Source: Streptomyces pyxinae (GTDB taxonomy: Bacteria > Actinomycetota > Actinomycetes > Streptomycetales > Streptomycetaceae). From it: 64,000 nucleotides of DNA. Below, one piece after another: positions 9,177 to 25,560 of this stretch. Both the position numbers and the translations under genes were made by a program. Below the pieces are notes generated by a model that was not told where the DNA came from, did no database searches, and worked only from the letters and a program-made list of their open reading frames with translations. How positions within the stretch are numbered: position 1 is the first letter of the stretch; every line of letters starts with the position of its first letter. The stretch is from NCBI RefSeq assembly GCF_024756275.1, contig NZ_JANUGQ010000005.1, forward strand, positions 186,001 through 250,000. The letters are read 5' to 3'.

Positions 9177-9925
9177 AAGCACCTCACGAGCGTCCGTGCG
9201 CCACAGGCCGGACCGCGCGCCGCCACGGGCACGCCGGTCTCCCGCGCCAAGGGGTCCGACCAAGGTCATCGTGGGGGCCATTATGCTGACGCGGACGGCT
9301 CCGTGTTCGACAATCTTGTTCTCTGTTGGACAACCGGCTCCGCCGTACGCCACCGACGGGACGGAGACCCCGCACCGGTCCGCCGTCAGGGACGCGGCCC
9401 GCGCGCCGCCCGGCGGGCCCGGCCCGACTCCCCGGACTGAGCCCGCGGGCCGTGGCGGACGCCCCCGGGACGCCCCACCCGTACGGGGAATTTCGGAGCA
9501 CCGGCGGAGCGGCCCCCGACGTGACTCCATGTAATGCGCAAAGAGTCATTGAAACAACTCGCGAGTAACCCGGGGAGCGGGAAGCGGGCCCCTGGTCCCG
9601 TGGCGCGCCAGGACCGGAAATCGCCGTTCGGTTTCCGCCACCTTGGCGGAGAGGTGAGTCGCATCAAGGAACCGTCCGACACCTACCGAAGGGTCCGGAT
9701 CGACCGGTCCCGGGCGGCTCGATCCGGCCCACCGGGCGGGGTGCGCCGAACCGTCCGGTGGAGCCGTCGAACTGGTGCTTCCTGCCGGTAGGAGCGTCAA
9801 ACTCACTCCACCGCAGGGGAGTTCACGCACGGCTCGGGCAGGCCGGAAGTCGCCCCCGGGGCCGGGTGCGGAGGGGTGGCCGGGAGGTGGCCGGCGGTCC
9901 GTGCGGACGCCTCAAGCGATCATTA

Positions 9926-9959
9926 TGCGCCACCTGTGACCCGGGCCACAGATGGCGCA
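9926..9959. promoter_or_regulatory. 34-bp palindromic operator candidate upstream of the NRPS operon
   Basis: Arms TGCGCCACCTGTGAC (9926-9940) and GCCACAGATGGCGCA (9945-9959) match as an inverted repeat at 13 of 15 positions around a central CCGG, itself palindromic. A possible -10 (TACGTT, 9973-9978) follows 13 bp after, so a bound dimer would cover the -35 region. The size fits a TetR-like or similar dimeric repressor better than a LysR site. No cognate regulator other than LysR is nearby. Confidence 0.6.
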
Positions 9960-10005
9960 CGGGCGCCGCTGCTACGTTGAATAAGACCACTCGGGGGGAA
10001 ATCTC

Positions 10006-10092
10006 ATGCGATCTGCCGGCGCTCACATGAATGAAATACTCGCGCCATCTTCTCTTCATTTCTGTATGACCTCATCGGAATTCCAGGGGTAG
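10006..10092 (+). CDS. Possible 28-residue leader peptide ORF
   Basis: ATG preceded by a run of six G and AAA (GGGG about 7-10 nt upstream), ending in TAG; the ORF lies just downstream of the palindrome and putative -10. The encoded peptide is short with no signal peptide (begins MRSAGAHMNEI). Codon use is unlike the neighbours: ATA, CTT, TGT, CGA and three TCT codons. That argues against a conserved cytoplasmic protein but would suit a leader peptide whose slow translation affects the downstream transcript. It could also be plain 5' untranslated sequence. A second in-frame ATG is at 10027. Confidence 0.3.
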   Translation: MRSAGAHMNEILAPSSLHFCMTSSEFQG

Positions 10093-10337
10093 TCGCCGCC
10101 CCGGTCGGCTCTTTCCGGCCGGTCCTCTTCCCGCTGCCCGGACCGGGGTTCCGTTCCGGCGCCCCGGCCGTCCCCCGGCCCCCGCCCGACGCGCGCGCCC
10201 GACCGGCGACGCGCGCGGATGGGGGTGTCCGCACGTACTCCGAAGCCGCCCCACCCCTGCCCTGGCCCGCCCCGGCCGCCACCCGCGCCGGAGGCAGGCG
10301 CCCGCGCGCGCGGCCACGAACGGAAAGGTTCCCCGGC

Positions 10338-13300
10338 ATGAACACGGGCACGAACACAGCACTCCCGCCGCACCTCCGGCATCCACTCCTGGAGGACCTC
10401 TTCAGGGAGCAGGCCGAGGCCCGCCCCGACGCCCTCGCCGTGATCGACGGACCGGTCCGGCTGACCTACGCCGGGCTGCGCGAGCGCGCGGAACTGCTCG
10501 CGGCCGGTCTCGCCGCCCACGGTGTGGAGCGCGAGACCGTGGTGGCCACGGCCTTTCCCCGTTCGGCGGATGCCGTGGTGTGCACCCTGGCCGTGGTGCT
10601 CGCCGGCGGTGCCTATCTGCCGGTCAACCCGGACTTCCCCGGCGAGCGGCTGCGGCTGATGCTGGCGGACGGCGGCGCCGGGCTGCTCGTGTGCGCCCCC
10701 GAGGCGGTGGACCGGCTCGCCCCCGCGGTTCCCCCGGGGACCCGGATCACCACCCCGGAGGAGCTGATCGAGGCGGGCCGGCGGGCCGGTTCCGCTCCGG
10801 TCGCCGCGCCCCGGTCCGCGGACCGCTCCCCGCTGGCGTACCTCATGTTCACCTCCGGTTCCACCGGCCGCCCCAAGGGGGTGATGGTGGAGCAGTCCGG
10901 CATCGTCCGGCTGGTGCGGGACAGCGACTTCTACCGATTCTCCCCGGCGGACCGGCTGCTGCTCACCGGCGCCCTGGAGTTCGACGCGTCGACCTTCGAG
11001 ATCTGGGGCTGCCTGCTGAACGGCGCCACGCTCTGCGTCACCGGCACCGAGACCCTGCTCGTCGCGGACGCGCTCAAGGCGGCCGTCCGCGAGCACGGCA
11101 TCACCGTGATGTGGATGACCGCGCCACTGTTCCACCAGACCGTCGACACCGACCCGGAGGTCTTCGCCGGCCTCGGGACGGTGGTGGCCGGCGGTGACGT
11201 GCTGTCGGTACGGCATGTGCGCGCCCTCCAGGAGGCGCGTCCCGGGCTGCGGATCATCAACGGTTACGGCCCGACCGAGAACACCACGTTCACCACCACC
11301 CACGAGATCGGGGCCGGTGAGCCCGGCCCCTTCCCGATCGGCCGGCCCGTCGCGGGCACCACCGTCCTCGTGGCGGACGAGGACGGCGCCCCGGTGCCCA
11401 CCGGCGAGCAGGGCGAACTCCTCACCGGCGGCACCGGCCTGGCCCGGGGATACCTCGGCAACCCGGCACTGACGGCGGAACGTTTCATCACGGTGGGCGG
11501 CGAGCGCTACTACCGCACCGGGGACCGGGTCAGCGCGGACGCCGACGGGCTGCTGCGCTTCCACGGCCGGATCGACGACCAGGTCAAGATCCGGGGCCAC
11601 CGGGTGGAGGTCAAGGAGGTCGAGGCGGTGCTGCTGGCCTGCCCCGGCGTCCAGGACGGCTGCGTCACCGCGGTCGCCGGCGCGCACGGCAAGCAGCTCG
11701 TCGCCCATGTCGTCACCACCCCGGACGGCACGGCGGCCGGGATCACCGCCGCCCTCGCGGCCCGGCTCCCGGAGTACCTGCGGCCGGAGCGCCTCGTGGT
11801 CATGGACCGGCTCCCGCTGAACGCCAACGGCAAGGTGGACCGCGCCGCGCTGCCGGCCGGCGGGAGCGGTGGCGGTTCCGCCTCCGCCGGCGCGGCGGCC
11901 GCGCCGCTCGACCCGGAGCTGCGGCCCCTCGCGGCGCTGTGGGACGCCGTACTGCGCCTGGACGGACGGCCGCTCGCCCCCGGGGACGACTTCTTCGCAC
12001 TCGGCGGCAACTCGCTGTCCGTCGGCGCGCTCATCGGCCGGCTGGCCGCCCGGCAGCGCGTCCGGCTCACCTTCCGCGACATCTTCGAGCACCGCACCCT
12101 GCGGGCCATGGCGCACGCGGTCCGCCGCCGCGCCGCCGATCCGTCCGCCGCCGCCGCCGTACCGGACGGGCCGGTCACCGCCGTACCGGAGGGCGTACCC
12201 ACCGTGCTGCACCCGCAGCAGCACGGCCTGCGCACCCATGCCGAGGTCGCGCCGGAGTCGCTCGCCTACCACATACCGCTGCGGCTCGAACTGCGCGGGC
12301 CGGATCTCACCCCGGACCGGATCCGGGCCGCGCTCGGCGAGCTGGTACGCCGCCACGACGCCCTGCGCACCCGGTTCCTCACCACCGGCGAAGGACCCCG
12401 CCAGGAGGTGTCGCCCACGGCGGCACCGGAGTTCACCGTCTCCGACCTCCGGACCCACCCGGACGACACCGCCGCCCTCGCCGCCCTGCTCCGCCCCTTC
12501 GACCTCGGCACCGCGCCGCTGCTGCGCGCCCTGCTGGTCCCGGCCGGCGCGGACATCCACCGGCTCTACCTCGATGTGCACCACCTGGTCTTCGACGGCG
12601 TCTCGCTGCGCATCCTCGCCGAGGAACTCGTGGAGCTGCTCGCCAGCGGCGCCGTCCCGGAGGCCAAGTGGGGGTACGCCGACGCCTCCCGCTGGTACAG
12701 CGACCGGCTGGCCGACGGCGGCGACGCCGCCCACGAGCGCTACTGGCGCGAGCTGCTGGCGAACCCGCCCCGGCTGGAACTGCCCACCGACCGGCCCCGT
12801 CCGCCGGTGCGCTCGGAGGCGGGCGCGGTGGAGCGGCTGACGCTCTCCGCCGGCCACGCCGAGGCCGTCGCCCGGATCGCCGCCGGCGCCGCCACCACGC
12901 CCTACACGGTGCTGCTGACCGCCTACGCCGCCGCCCTCATGCGGCTGTCGGGGCAGCGCGACATCGTCGTGGGCAGCCCGCTGAGCGGGCGGGTGCACCC
13001 GGACTTCGACCAGGTCGTCGGGATGTTCGTCGGCACCGCGGCGCTCCGGCTGACCGTGGACGCCGACGCCTCCCCGGCCGAGCTGCTGACCGTGGCCGGC
13101 GCCCGCCGGGAAGAGGCCCTGGAGCACCAGTCGTTCCCGCACGACCGGGTCGTCGCCGGGCTGGGACTGCCCCGGGATCCGTCCCGGCTCCCCCTGATCG
13201 ACGCGTTCTTCGCGCTGCAGAACGCCGGCTTCCACCAGGTCGCCTCGGGGAACCTCACCGCCGACGCGCACCTGCTGCACACCGGTACCTGCCGGTTCGA

Positions 13301-13514
13301 CCTCAACCTCCAGGCGTACGAGCGCTCCGGCGGCATCGATCTGGAACTGGAGTACAGCACCGCCCTGTTCGACGCCGCCTCCGCCCGCTATCTGCTCGAC
13401 CGTGTGGTCGCGGCGGTCGACGATCTCGACCGCTCGCCGCACACCCCCCTGTCCGGTCCCGTGGCACGGCCGTCCGCGGTCACCCCCGCCGAAGCCGCCG
13501 ACTTCACCTTCTAG
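10338..13514 (+). CDS. NRPS, initiation module A-T-C (Val-like specificity)
   Basis: 1058 residues. There is no condensation domain before the adenylation domain, so this is the loading protein. The A domain (about residues 15-510) has MFTSGSTGRPKG, FDASTFEIWG, YGPTEN and NGKVDR. Residues at the ten pocket positions read by eye as D-A-F-W-V-G-G-T-F-K, close to known valine codes. The T domain has the carrier serine in LGGNSLS (about 12000-12015). A full C domain follows with HHLVFDG (12582-12602) and later SPLSGR and VGMFVGT motifs. It ends 19 bp before the next NRPS, with which it should dock in trans; the C-terminal location of C means the bond to the second residue is formed here. Confidence 0.9.
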   Translation: MNTGTNTALPPHLRHPLLEDLFREQAEARPDALAVIDGPVRLTYAGLRERAELLAAGLAAHGVERETVVATAFPRSADAVVCTLAVVLAGGAYLPVNPDFPGERLRLMLADGGAGLLVCAPEAVDRLAPAVPPGTRITTPEELIEAGRRAGSAPVAAPRSADRSPLAYLMFTSGSTGRPKGVMVEQSGIVRLVRDSDFYRFSPADRLLLTGALEFDASTFEIWGCLLNGATLCVTGTETLLVADALKAAVREHGITVMWMTAPLFHQTVDTDPEVFAGLGTVVAGGDVLSVRHVRALQEARPGLRIINGYGPTENTTFTTTHEIGAGEPGPFPIGRPVAGTTVLVADEDGAPVPTGEQGELLTGGTGLARGYLGNPALTAERFITVGGERYYRTGDRVSADADGLLRFHGRIDDQVKIRGHRVEVKEVEAVLLACPGVQDGCVTAVAGAHGKQLVAHVVTTPDGTAAGITAALAARLPEYLRPERLVVMDRLPLNANGKVDRAALPAGGSGGGSASAGAAAAPLDPELRPLAALWDAVLRLDGRPLAPGDDFFALGGNSLSVGALIGRLAARQRVRLTFRDIFEHRTLRAMAHAVRRRAADPSAAAAVPDGPVTAVPEGVPTVLHPQQHGLRTHAEVAPESLAYHIPLRLELRGPDLTPDRIRAALGELVRRHDALRTRFLTTGEGPRQEVSPTAAPEFTVSDLRTHPDDTAALAALLRPFDLGTAPLLRALLVPAGADIHRLYLDVHHLVFDGVSLRILAEELVELLASGAVPEAKWGYADASRWYSDRLADGGDAAHERYWRELLANPPRLELPTDRPRPPVRSEAGAVERLTLSAGHAEAVARIAAGAATTPYTVLLTAYAAALMRLSGQRDIVVGSPLSGRVHPDFDQVVGMFVGTAALRLTVDADASPAELLTVAGARREEALEHQSFPHDRVVAGLGLPRDPSRLPLIDAFFALQNAGFHQVASGNLTADAHLLHTGTCRFDLNLQAYERSGGIDLELEYSTALFDAASARYLLDRVVAAVDDLDRSPHTPLSGPVARPSAVTPAEAADFTF

Positions 13515-13533
13515 AAAGGCCCGAAGGACCCGC

Positions 13534-20859
<7,326 letters not shown>

Positions 20860-20867
20860 GGCGGACC

Positions 20868-22100
20868 ATGCGCGCCATACGGTCAGTACATTCGACGTTT
20901 TCCACCATCCTGCTCAGCTCGCTCGGCTCGACCGTGCTGTGGCTGCTGCTGGTGCCCCACTTCACCCTGCAGACCCACTCCGGCACCCTGGTGGGCCTGC
21001 TCGGAATGGAGCGGCAGGTGCTCGGTGTGGTCGGCGCGCTGCTGGTCGGCGTCTGGGCCGACCGGGGCCTGATCCACCGGAAGTTCGCGCTGCTCCAGGG
21101 GATGCAGCTGGTGCTGGCTGCGGCGTTCCTGCTGAGCGACTGGCTGGGGGTGGCAGGCCCCGGGTTCATCCTGGTGTGGACGGCGCTGCGGTTCGCGCTG
21201 GTGGGCGCCGGCTCGGTGCTGGCCTACCGGCTGCTCGCCGCCGCGTCCGGGTCGAGCTCCCAGGGCGCGGTGCTCCAGATGGTGACCTCGCCGCAGGGCG
21301 CGATGGTGTTCGCCGCCGTGATCTGCGCGGTGGTGCCCGCCTGGACCGCGCACACCCTCGCGGTGGCGCTCGCCTTCGACATCGCCGCCTCGCTGCTGGT
21401 GCTGTGGCTGCTGTCCTCCCGGCTGGAGCGGCCCGAACCGGGCTCCGACGACATGTCCTTCGGCTGGCGGAACGTGATCGGGCGTGGCGCCGAGGCCGTC
21501 CGGAGCTACTGGCTGCCGCAGCTGCGGCCGTGGAACCTGCTCCAGATCGGCTTCCTGATCAGCCTGTCCGGGATGCTGGTGTACGCCAGTGTGCTCGCGG
21601 AGGGCCAGCACCTGGTGCCGGTCCCGATCGCCTTCTCCAGCGCCTGGTTCTTCTACGGCCTGGCGTTCTGGCTGACGGCCCCGCTGCTGCGGAAGCCCGG
21701 CTGGGACCACCGCTGGGCGCTGGTGTTCGCGGGCGTCCTGACCGCCTGCGGCGTCGTCAGCGCGGTGGCCGGCAGCACCGCGTTCGGTGTGCACATGGCC
21801 CTCTATGTGGTGCTGACCTTCGTCAACGCGTACTGGATCCACTACACCAACGCCCGGATCCTCGAACCGGCCCCCGCCGAACGGCTGGGCCAGATCCGGG
21901 CGAGCATGATCTTCTATCTCGGGGTGGTGTTCGGTCTCGGTGAGCAGGCCGTCGGCGTGCTGCTGGAGTCCGGCTCCGGCATGCTGCTGCTCGACCTGCT
22001 GCACGTGGCCGGCGGCATCCTGCTGGCGGGCGCCCTGCTCGTCATCCGCCAACGAGCCCGGCGGCTACCGGCCGGGCAGGAGAAGGAGGTCCGGGCATGA
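20868..22100 (+). CDS. MFS-type transporter of the NRPS locus
   Basis: 410 residues from the ATG 8 bp after the NRPS stop. The sequence is almost continuous hydrophobic segments, about 12, with a short GVWADRG loop after the second, like the MFS inter-helix motif, and a central charged loop near residues 190-215. Position directly behind the NRPS genes and the 4-bp overlap with the next gene indicate a shared transcript. The simplest role is export of, or self-protection against, the peptide product; substrate direction cannot be read from sequence. The last 15 residues are charged and cytoplasmic. Confidence 0.82.
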   Translation: MRAIRSVHSTFSTILLSSLGSTVLWLLLVPHFTLQTHSGTLVGLLGMERQVLGVVGALLVGVWADRGLIHRKFALLQGMQLVLAAAFLLSDWLGVAGPGFILVWTALRFALVGAGSVLAYRLLAAASGSSSQGAVLQMVTSPQGAMVFAAVICAVVPAWTAHTLAVALAFDIAASLLVLWLLSSRLERPEPGSDDMSFGWRNVIGRGAEAVRSYWLPQLRPWNLLQIGFLISLSGMLVYASVLAEGQHLVPVPIAFSSAWFFYGLAFWLTAPLLRKPGWDHRWALVFAGVLTACGVVSAVAGSTAFGVHMALYVVLTFVNAYWIHYTNARILEPAPAERLGQIRASMIFYLGVVFGLGEQAVGVLLESGSGMLLLDLLHVAGGILLAGALLVIRQRARRLPAGQEKEVRA

Positions 22101-22435
22101 CCCCGGAGGAGATCGTCGACGGCCAGCTGGCCGCCTACAACGCGCGTGACCTGGAGGCCTTCCTGAGCTTCTACGCCGAGAACGTGCCGGTGTACGCGTT
22201 CCCGTCCGGCGAGGAGCTCGCCGACCGGTCCGGCCCCGCCTTCCGGGAGCGGTACGACAACCTGTTCCGCTCCAGCCCGGACCTCCACGCCGAGCTGGTC
22301 TCGCGGGTCGTCCACGGCCGGCTGGTGATCGACCAGGAGCGGGTGACCGGCTTCCAGGGCGGCGAGGAACGCGCGGCGGTCGCGCTGTACGACGTGGGTC
22401 CGGAGCGCATCGAACGCGTCTGGTTCGCCGTCTGA
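22097..22435 (+). CDS. SnoaL/NTF2-like small protein
   Basis: 112 residues, starting in an ATGA overlap with the transporter. The pattern IVDGQLAAYNARDLEAFLSFYAEN is the usual first helix pair of the NTF2-like/SnoaL fold, followed by beta strands ending in RIERVWF. Family members act as cyclases, isomerases, hydrolases or non-catalytic binding proteins. Placed last in the NRPS operon it may tailor or release the peptide, which matters because the assembly line has no thioesterase, but this is inference. A strong hairpin terminator follows at 22448-22487. Confidence 0.78.
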   Translation: MTPEEIVDGQLAAYNARDLEAFLSFYAENVPVYAFPSGEELADRSGPAFRERYDNLFRSSPDLHAELVSRVVHGRLVIDQERVTGFQGGEERAAVALYDVGPERIERVWFAV

Positions 22436-22447
22436 CCCTCCCGCACC

Positions 22448-22487
22448 CGCCCCCGGGTCCCGGCGCGTGTGCCGGGGCCCGGGGGCG
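22448..22487. terminator. Hairpin terminator between convergent genes
   Basis: 17-nt arms CGCCCCCGGGTCCCGGC (22448-22464) and its complement (22471-22487) with one G-T type mismatch and a 6-nt loop GCGTGT. It sits 12 bp after the NTF2-like gene and before the end of the convergent ThDP gene, and could serve both strands. No U-run, as is usual in Streptomyces. Confidence 0.7.
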
Positions 22488-22657
22488 CCTCGTGCCCGCC
22501 GGGCACCGCTTTCCGGGCCGCCACCCGGCGCCCCTGCCCGCGTCCGACCCGGTCGGGCCCCGGAGGCCCGCGTCCGACCCGGCCGGCGGGCGGACCGGAG
22601 CCGTTCACCGGACCGCGGGGCCGGTCGTCGCGGGGCACCCCGTCCGGTGACCCGGGG

Positions 22658-24496
22658 TCAGCGCCCCGCGCTGTCGTCCGGTCCGGCGCCCGAGCGGTCG
22701 CGGCGGTGCCGGGTGCCGGGCAGGAACTCCTGCACCTTGGCCTTGATGCCCTGCTTCAGGATGGCGGGGGTGTCGCTGTCGCCCCGGAGTACGGCGGACG
22801 CGGCGGCCTCGATCTGGTCCAGCTCGGCGTGCGGCGGGATCGGCGGGACGGCCGGGTCGGTACGGAAGTCGATGACGAACGGGCCGTCCGCGGCGAGTGC
22901 CCGGTCCCACGCCTGCTCCACGTGCTCGGGCTTCTCCACCCGGACGCCGTCGAGCCCGATGTTCCGCGCGATGTCGGCGTAGGGCAGGTCCGGGATGGCC
23001 TGCGACTCCTCGAACTGCGGCGCGCCGGACATGGCCCGCATCTCCCAGGTGACCTGGTTGAGGTCGCCGTTGTTGAGCACCGCCACGACGAGCCGGGGAT
23101 CGGACCACTCGTGCCGGTACTTGGCGGCGGTGACCAGCTCCATCATGCCGTTCATCTGCATCGCGCCGTCACCGACCAGGGCGATCGCCGGCCGGTCCGG
23201 GTGCGCGAACTTCGCGCCGATGGCGTACGGGACGCCGGGGCCCATCGTCGCCAGGGTGCCCGACAACGAGCCGCGCATCCGGCCCCGCAGCCGCAGGTGG
23301 CGGGCATACCAGTTGGCAGCGGAGCCCGAGTCGGCGGTCACGATCGCGTTCTCGGGCAGCCTGCCGTCCAGGGCGTGCACCACGTACTCGGGGTTGAGCG
23401 GATCGGCGTCCACGGCGGCCCGCCGCCGCATCACCTCCCACCAGCGGGCGACGTCCTTCTCCACCTTCTCCCGCCAGCCGCGGCTCTCCTTGCGGTGCAG
23501 CCGCGGCAGCAGCCGCTGGAGCGTCTCCCGGGCGTCGCCCACCAGATTGACCTCGAAGGGATAGCGAAGCCCGATCATGTGCGGGTCGATGTCGATCTGG
23601 ACGGCGCGGGCCTGGTCCAGCTCCGGCATGAACTGGGTGTACGGGAAGCTGGAGCCGATCATCAAAAGGGTGTCGCACCCCCGCATCAGTTCGTAGGACG
23701 GCCGGGTGCCCAGCAGGCCGATCGCCCCGGTGACCCAGGGCAGGTCGTCGGGGAGGACATCCTTGCCCAGCAGCGCCTTGGCGACGCCCGCCCCGAGCAC
23801 GTCGGCCAGCCGCTCCACCTCGGCGCGGGCGCCCCGCGCCCCCTGCCCGACCAGCACGGCTACCTTCTCACCGGCGTTGAGGACCTCGGCGGCACGCTCC
23901 AGGTCGGCGTCGGCCGGGACCGGCGCGTACTGCCCCACCCCGATGCTGGAGGGCACCATCTTGAAGGCGTGCTCCGGCGGCGTGTAGTCCAGCTCCTGGA
24001 CGTCGGCGGGGACGATCACCGCGGTCACGCTCCGCCGGGCGTAGGCGGTGCGGATGGCCCGGTCGATCAGGTTCGGCAACTGCTCGGGGACGTTCAGCAC
24101 CTCGCAGAAGTCGGAGGCCACGTCCTTGTACAGACTGGCCAGGTCGACTTCCTGCTGATAGGAGCCGCCCATGGCGCTGCGGTTGGTCTGCCCGACGATC
24201 GCGACCACCGGGACGTGGTCGAGCTTGGCGTCGTAGAGGCCGTTGAGCAGATGGATGGCACCCGGCCCCGACGTGGCCGCGCACACCCCGACCCTGCCGG
24301 AGAACTTGGCGTACCCGACGGCCTGGAAGGCGGCCATCTCCTCGTGGCGGGCCTGGACGAACTTCGGGCTGTCGCCGGCGCGCCCCCAGGCCGCGAGCAG
24401 ACCGTTGATGCCGTCGCCCGCGTAGGCGAAGACGTGGTCGATCCCCCAGTCGCGCAGCCGCCGCAGGATGTAGTCCGACACCTTCTCGCTGGCCAT
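22658..24496 (-). CDS. Thiamine-diphosphate enzyme, pyruvate oxidase/acetolactate synthase-like
   Basis: 612 residues; the ATG at 24496 is preferred because GGAG lies 5 nt upstream, while the in-frame GTG at 24502 is too close to that site. The PYR domain is at the N-terminus with the cofactor-activating Glu in RHEEMAAF; the central domain has LVGQGARGA; the PP domain has the ThDP/Mg motif GDGAMQMNG ending in NNGDLNQ. The overall order matches PoxB-like pyruvate:quinone oxidoreductases and acetolactate synthase homologues common in actinobacteria. The C-terminal ~20 residues are polar and variable. It is single, convergent with the NRPS operon and divergent from the DUF4142 gene, so probably stress or central metabolism rather than the cluster. 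Confidence 0.88.
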   Translation of the reverse strand: MASEKVSDYILRRLRDWGIDHVFAYAGDGINGLLAAWGRAGDSPKFVQARHEEMAAFQAVGYAKFSGRVGVCAATSGPGAIHLLNGLYDAKLDHVPVVAIVGQTNRSAMGGSYQQEVDLASLYKDVASDFCEVLNVPEQLPNLIDRAIRTAYARRSVTAVIVPADVQELDYTPPEHAFKMVPSSIGVGQYAPVPADADLERAAEVLNAGEKVAVLVGQGARGARAEVERLADVLGAGVAKALLGKDVLPDDLPWVTGAIGLLGTRPSYELMRGCDTLLMIGSSFPYTQFMPELDQARAVQIDIDPHMIGLRYPFEVNLVGDARETLQRLLPRLHRKESRGWREKVEKDVARWWEVMRRRAAVDADPLNPEYVVHALDGRLPENAIVTADSGSAANWYARHLRLRGRMRGSLSGTLATMGPGVPYAIGAKFAHPDRPAIALVGDGAMQMNGMMELVTAAKYRHEWSDPRLVVAVLNNGDLNQVTWEMRAMSGAPQFEESQAIPDLPYADIARNIGLDGVRVEKPEHVEQAWDRALAADGPFVIDFRTDPAVPPIPPHAELDQIEAAASAVLRGDSDTPAILKQGIKAKVQEFLPGTRHRRDRSGAGPDDSAGR

Positions 24497-24844
24497 CGCC
24501 ACTCCGTTTCTCCCAGGACCGGCACGGGCCGGTACGGGCCATGCCGTGGCCGGTACGGGCCGCGCCGCGCGCCGCCGGTCCGCGGCACGGCCCTCCCCGG
24601 GTCACCGCGCACGGCTCCCGGAAACGCCTCCCGGGGCATCGGCTGCCCGGGCCGCGCGGGGCCATCGTGGGACCGCCCGGACCACCATCCCGGGGCAGCG
24701 GTACCCGGGCACCCGAAATCCACGACTCCGGTGTGAGAGATGCCCGGGATGTGGCACTCGTCCCCGGGACGCCGAGCGGCGTCCTCACGCGACCACCCGC
24801 CGGGCCCCGACCCGACCCGGCGAGACCGAAGGAGTTGATGTCGC
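24497..24844. other. Divergent intergenic region, ThDP gene / DUF4142 gene
   Basis: 348 bp, GC-rich, holding the promoters of both genes, which I cannot place. The 14-mer GGCCGGTACGGGCC occurs twice near the ThDP end (between 24525 and 24565). At the right end GAAGGAG precedes the DUF4142 start by about 10 nt. No convincing ORF. Confidence 0.5.
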
Positions 24845-25396
24845 ATGCGCCGGTACCCCCTCGCTCCGCTGGGCGCGGCAGCGGTCCTGCTGGGCCTCTG
24901 CGCGCCCGCCGCCCCGGCGGCGACCCCCGACCCGCAACAGGACCGGACCTTCCTGGCGCAGTCCCATCAGGGCAACCTGGCCGAGATCGCCGCCGGCAAG
25001 GACGCCGGACGGCACGCCACGACGGCCTGTGTGAAGGAGGTCGGGCGGACCCTGGTGCGCGACCACACCAAGCTGGACGCCGCCGTCCGCAAGGTGGCGC
25101 GGGAGACGAGCACCCGGCTGCCCGGCACGCCCTCGGCGGCCCAGCGGAAACAGCTGGAGGCGGTACGGGCCAAGGCCGGCGGCCCGGCCTACGACACGGC
25201 CTGGCTGAAGGCCCAGGAGAAGGCGCACCGCCAGACGCTGGCCCTCATCGACCAGGAACTCCGGCAGGGGAAGAACAGCGCCGCGACGGCGGCCGCCCGC
25301 TCGGCCCGCCCCGTCGTGGCCATGCATCTGGACATGGTCGAGGGCGGCGTCTGCCAGGCACATCCCCACCCCCGTCCCAGCGGTCACCAGAGTTGA
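24845..25396 (+). CDS. Secreted DUF4142 protein
   Basis: 183 residues with a Sec signal peptide: MRR, a hydrophobic core (about 6-20) and AAPAA cleavage region near residue 25. The mature part is helical with the DUF4142 pattern: FLAQSHQGNLAEIAAGK, VKEVGRTLVRDHTKLD and WLKAQEKAHRQTLALID. DUF4142 proteins are ferritin-like helical bundles of the cell envelope with no settled biochemical function. The C-terminal tail is His/Pro-rich. It stands alone and ends at a hairpin terminator. Confidence 0.85.
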   Translation: MRRYPLAPLGAAAVLLGLCAPAAPAATPDPQQDRTFLAQSHQGNLAEIAAGKDAGRHATTACVKEVGRTLVRDHTKLDAAVRKVARETSTRLPGTPSAAQRKQLEAVRAKAGGPAYDTAWLKAQEKAHRQTLALIDQELRQGKNSAATAAARSARPVVAMHLDMVEGGVCQAHPHPRPSGHQS

Positions 25397-25433
25397 CACC
25401 GGGAGCGGCCGCCGCCTGACAGGACATCCGGAC

Positions 25434-25468
25434 GAGCCGTGCCCGGCACGAGACCGGCGGCACGGCTC
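25434..25468. terminator. Hairpin terminator after the DUF4142 gene
   Basis: Perfect 10-bp inverted repeat GAGCCGTGCC (25434-25443) / GGCACGGCTC (25459-25468) with a 15-nt loop, between two convergent genes. Further GC-rich dyads follow up to 25560. Confidence 0.6.
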
Positions 25469-25560
25469 CTCCCGCGCCCGGGGCACCCGGGGGCGCCCCG
25501 GGCTCCGGCCGCGCCGGCGGAGCCCCGGTCGGCGCGGCCGAGCTGCGCCCCGGCCGGTCC

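Larger units (their letters stand above)
9177..10337. other. Long divergent control region between lysR and the NRPS genes
   Basis: About 1.16 kb without a recognised long gene. At 9316-9333 an imperfect dyad TTGTTC-N6-GGACAA fits the LysR T-N11-A pattern and could be an autoregulatory site. From about 9900 to 10090 the GC content falls below that of the surroundings, and this part holds the 34-bp palindrome and a 28-codon ORF, listed separately. The stretch 10093-10337 is again GC-rich with no hairpin or ORF I would defend; it ends in GGAAAGG upstream of the NRPS ATG. Such a long leader before an NRPS operon suggests regulation in the 5' untranslated region. Confidence 0.6.

Noticed and set aside
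22500..22640. Short direct repeat CCCGCGTCCGACCCGG near 22537 and 22567 as a regulatory element
   Set aside because: It lies between convergent genes after a terminator; two copies in such GC-rich DNA are weak evidence.
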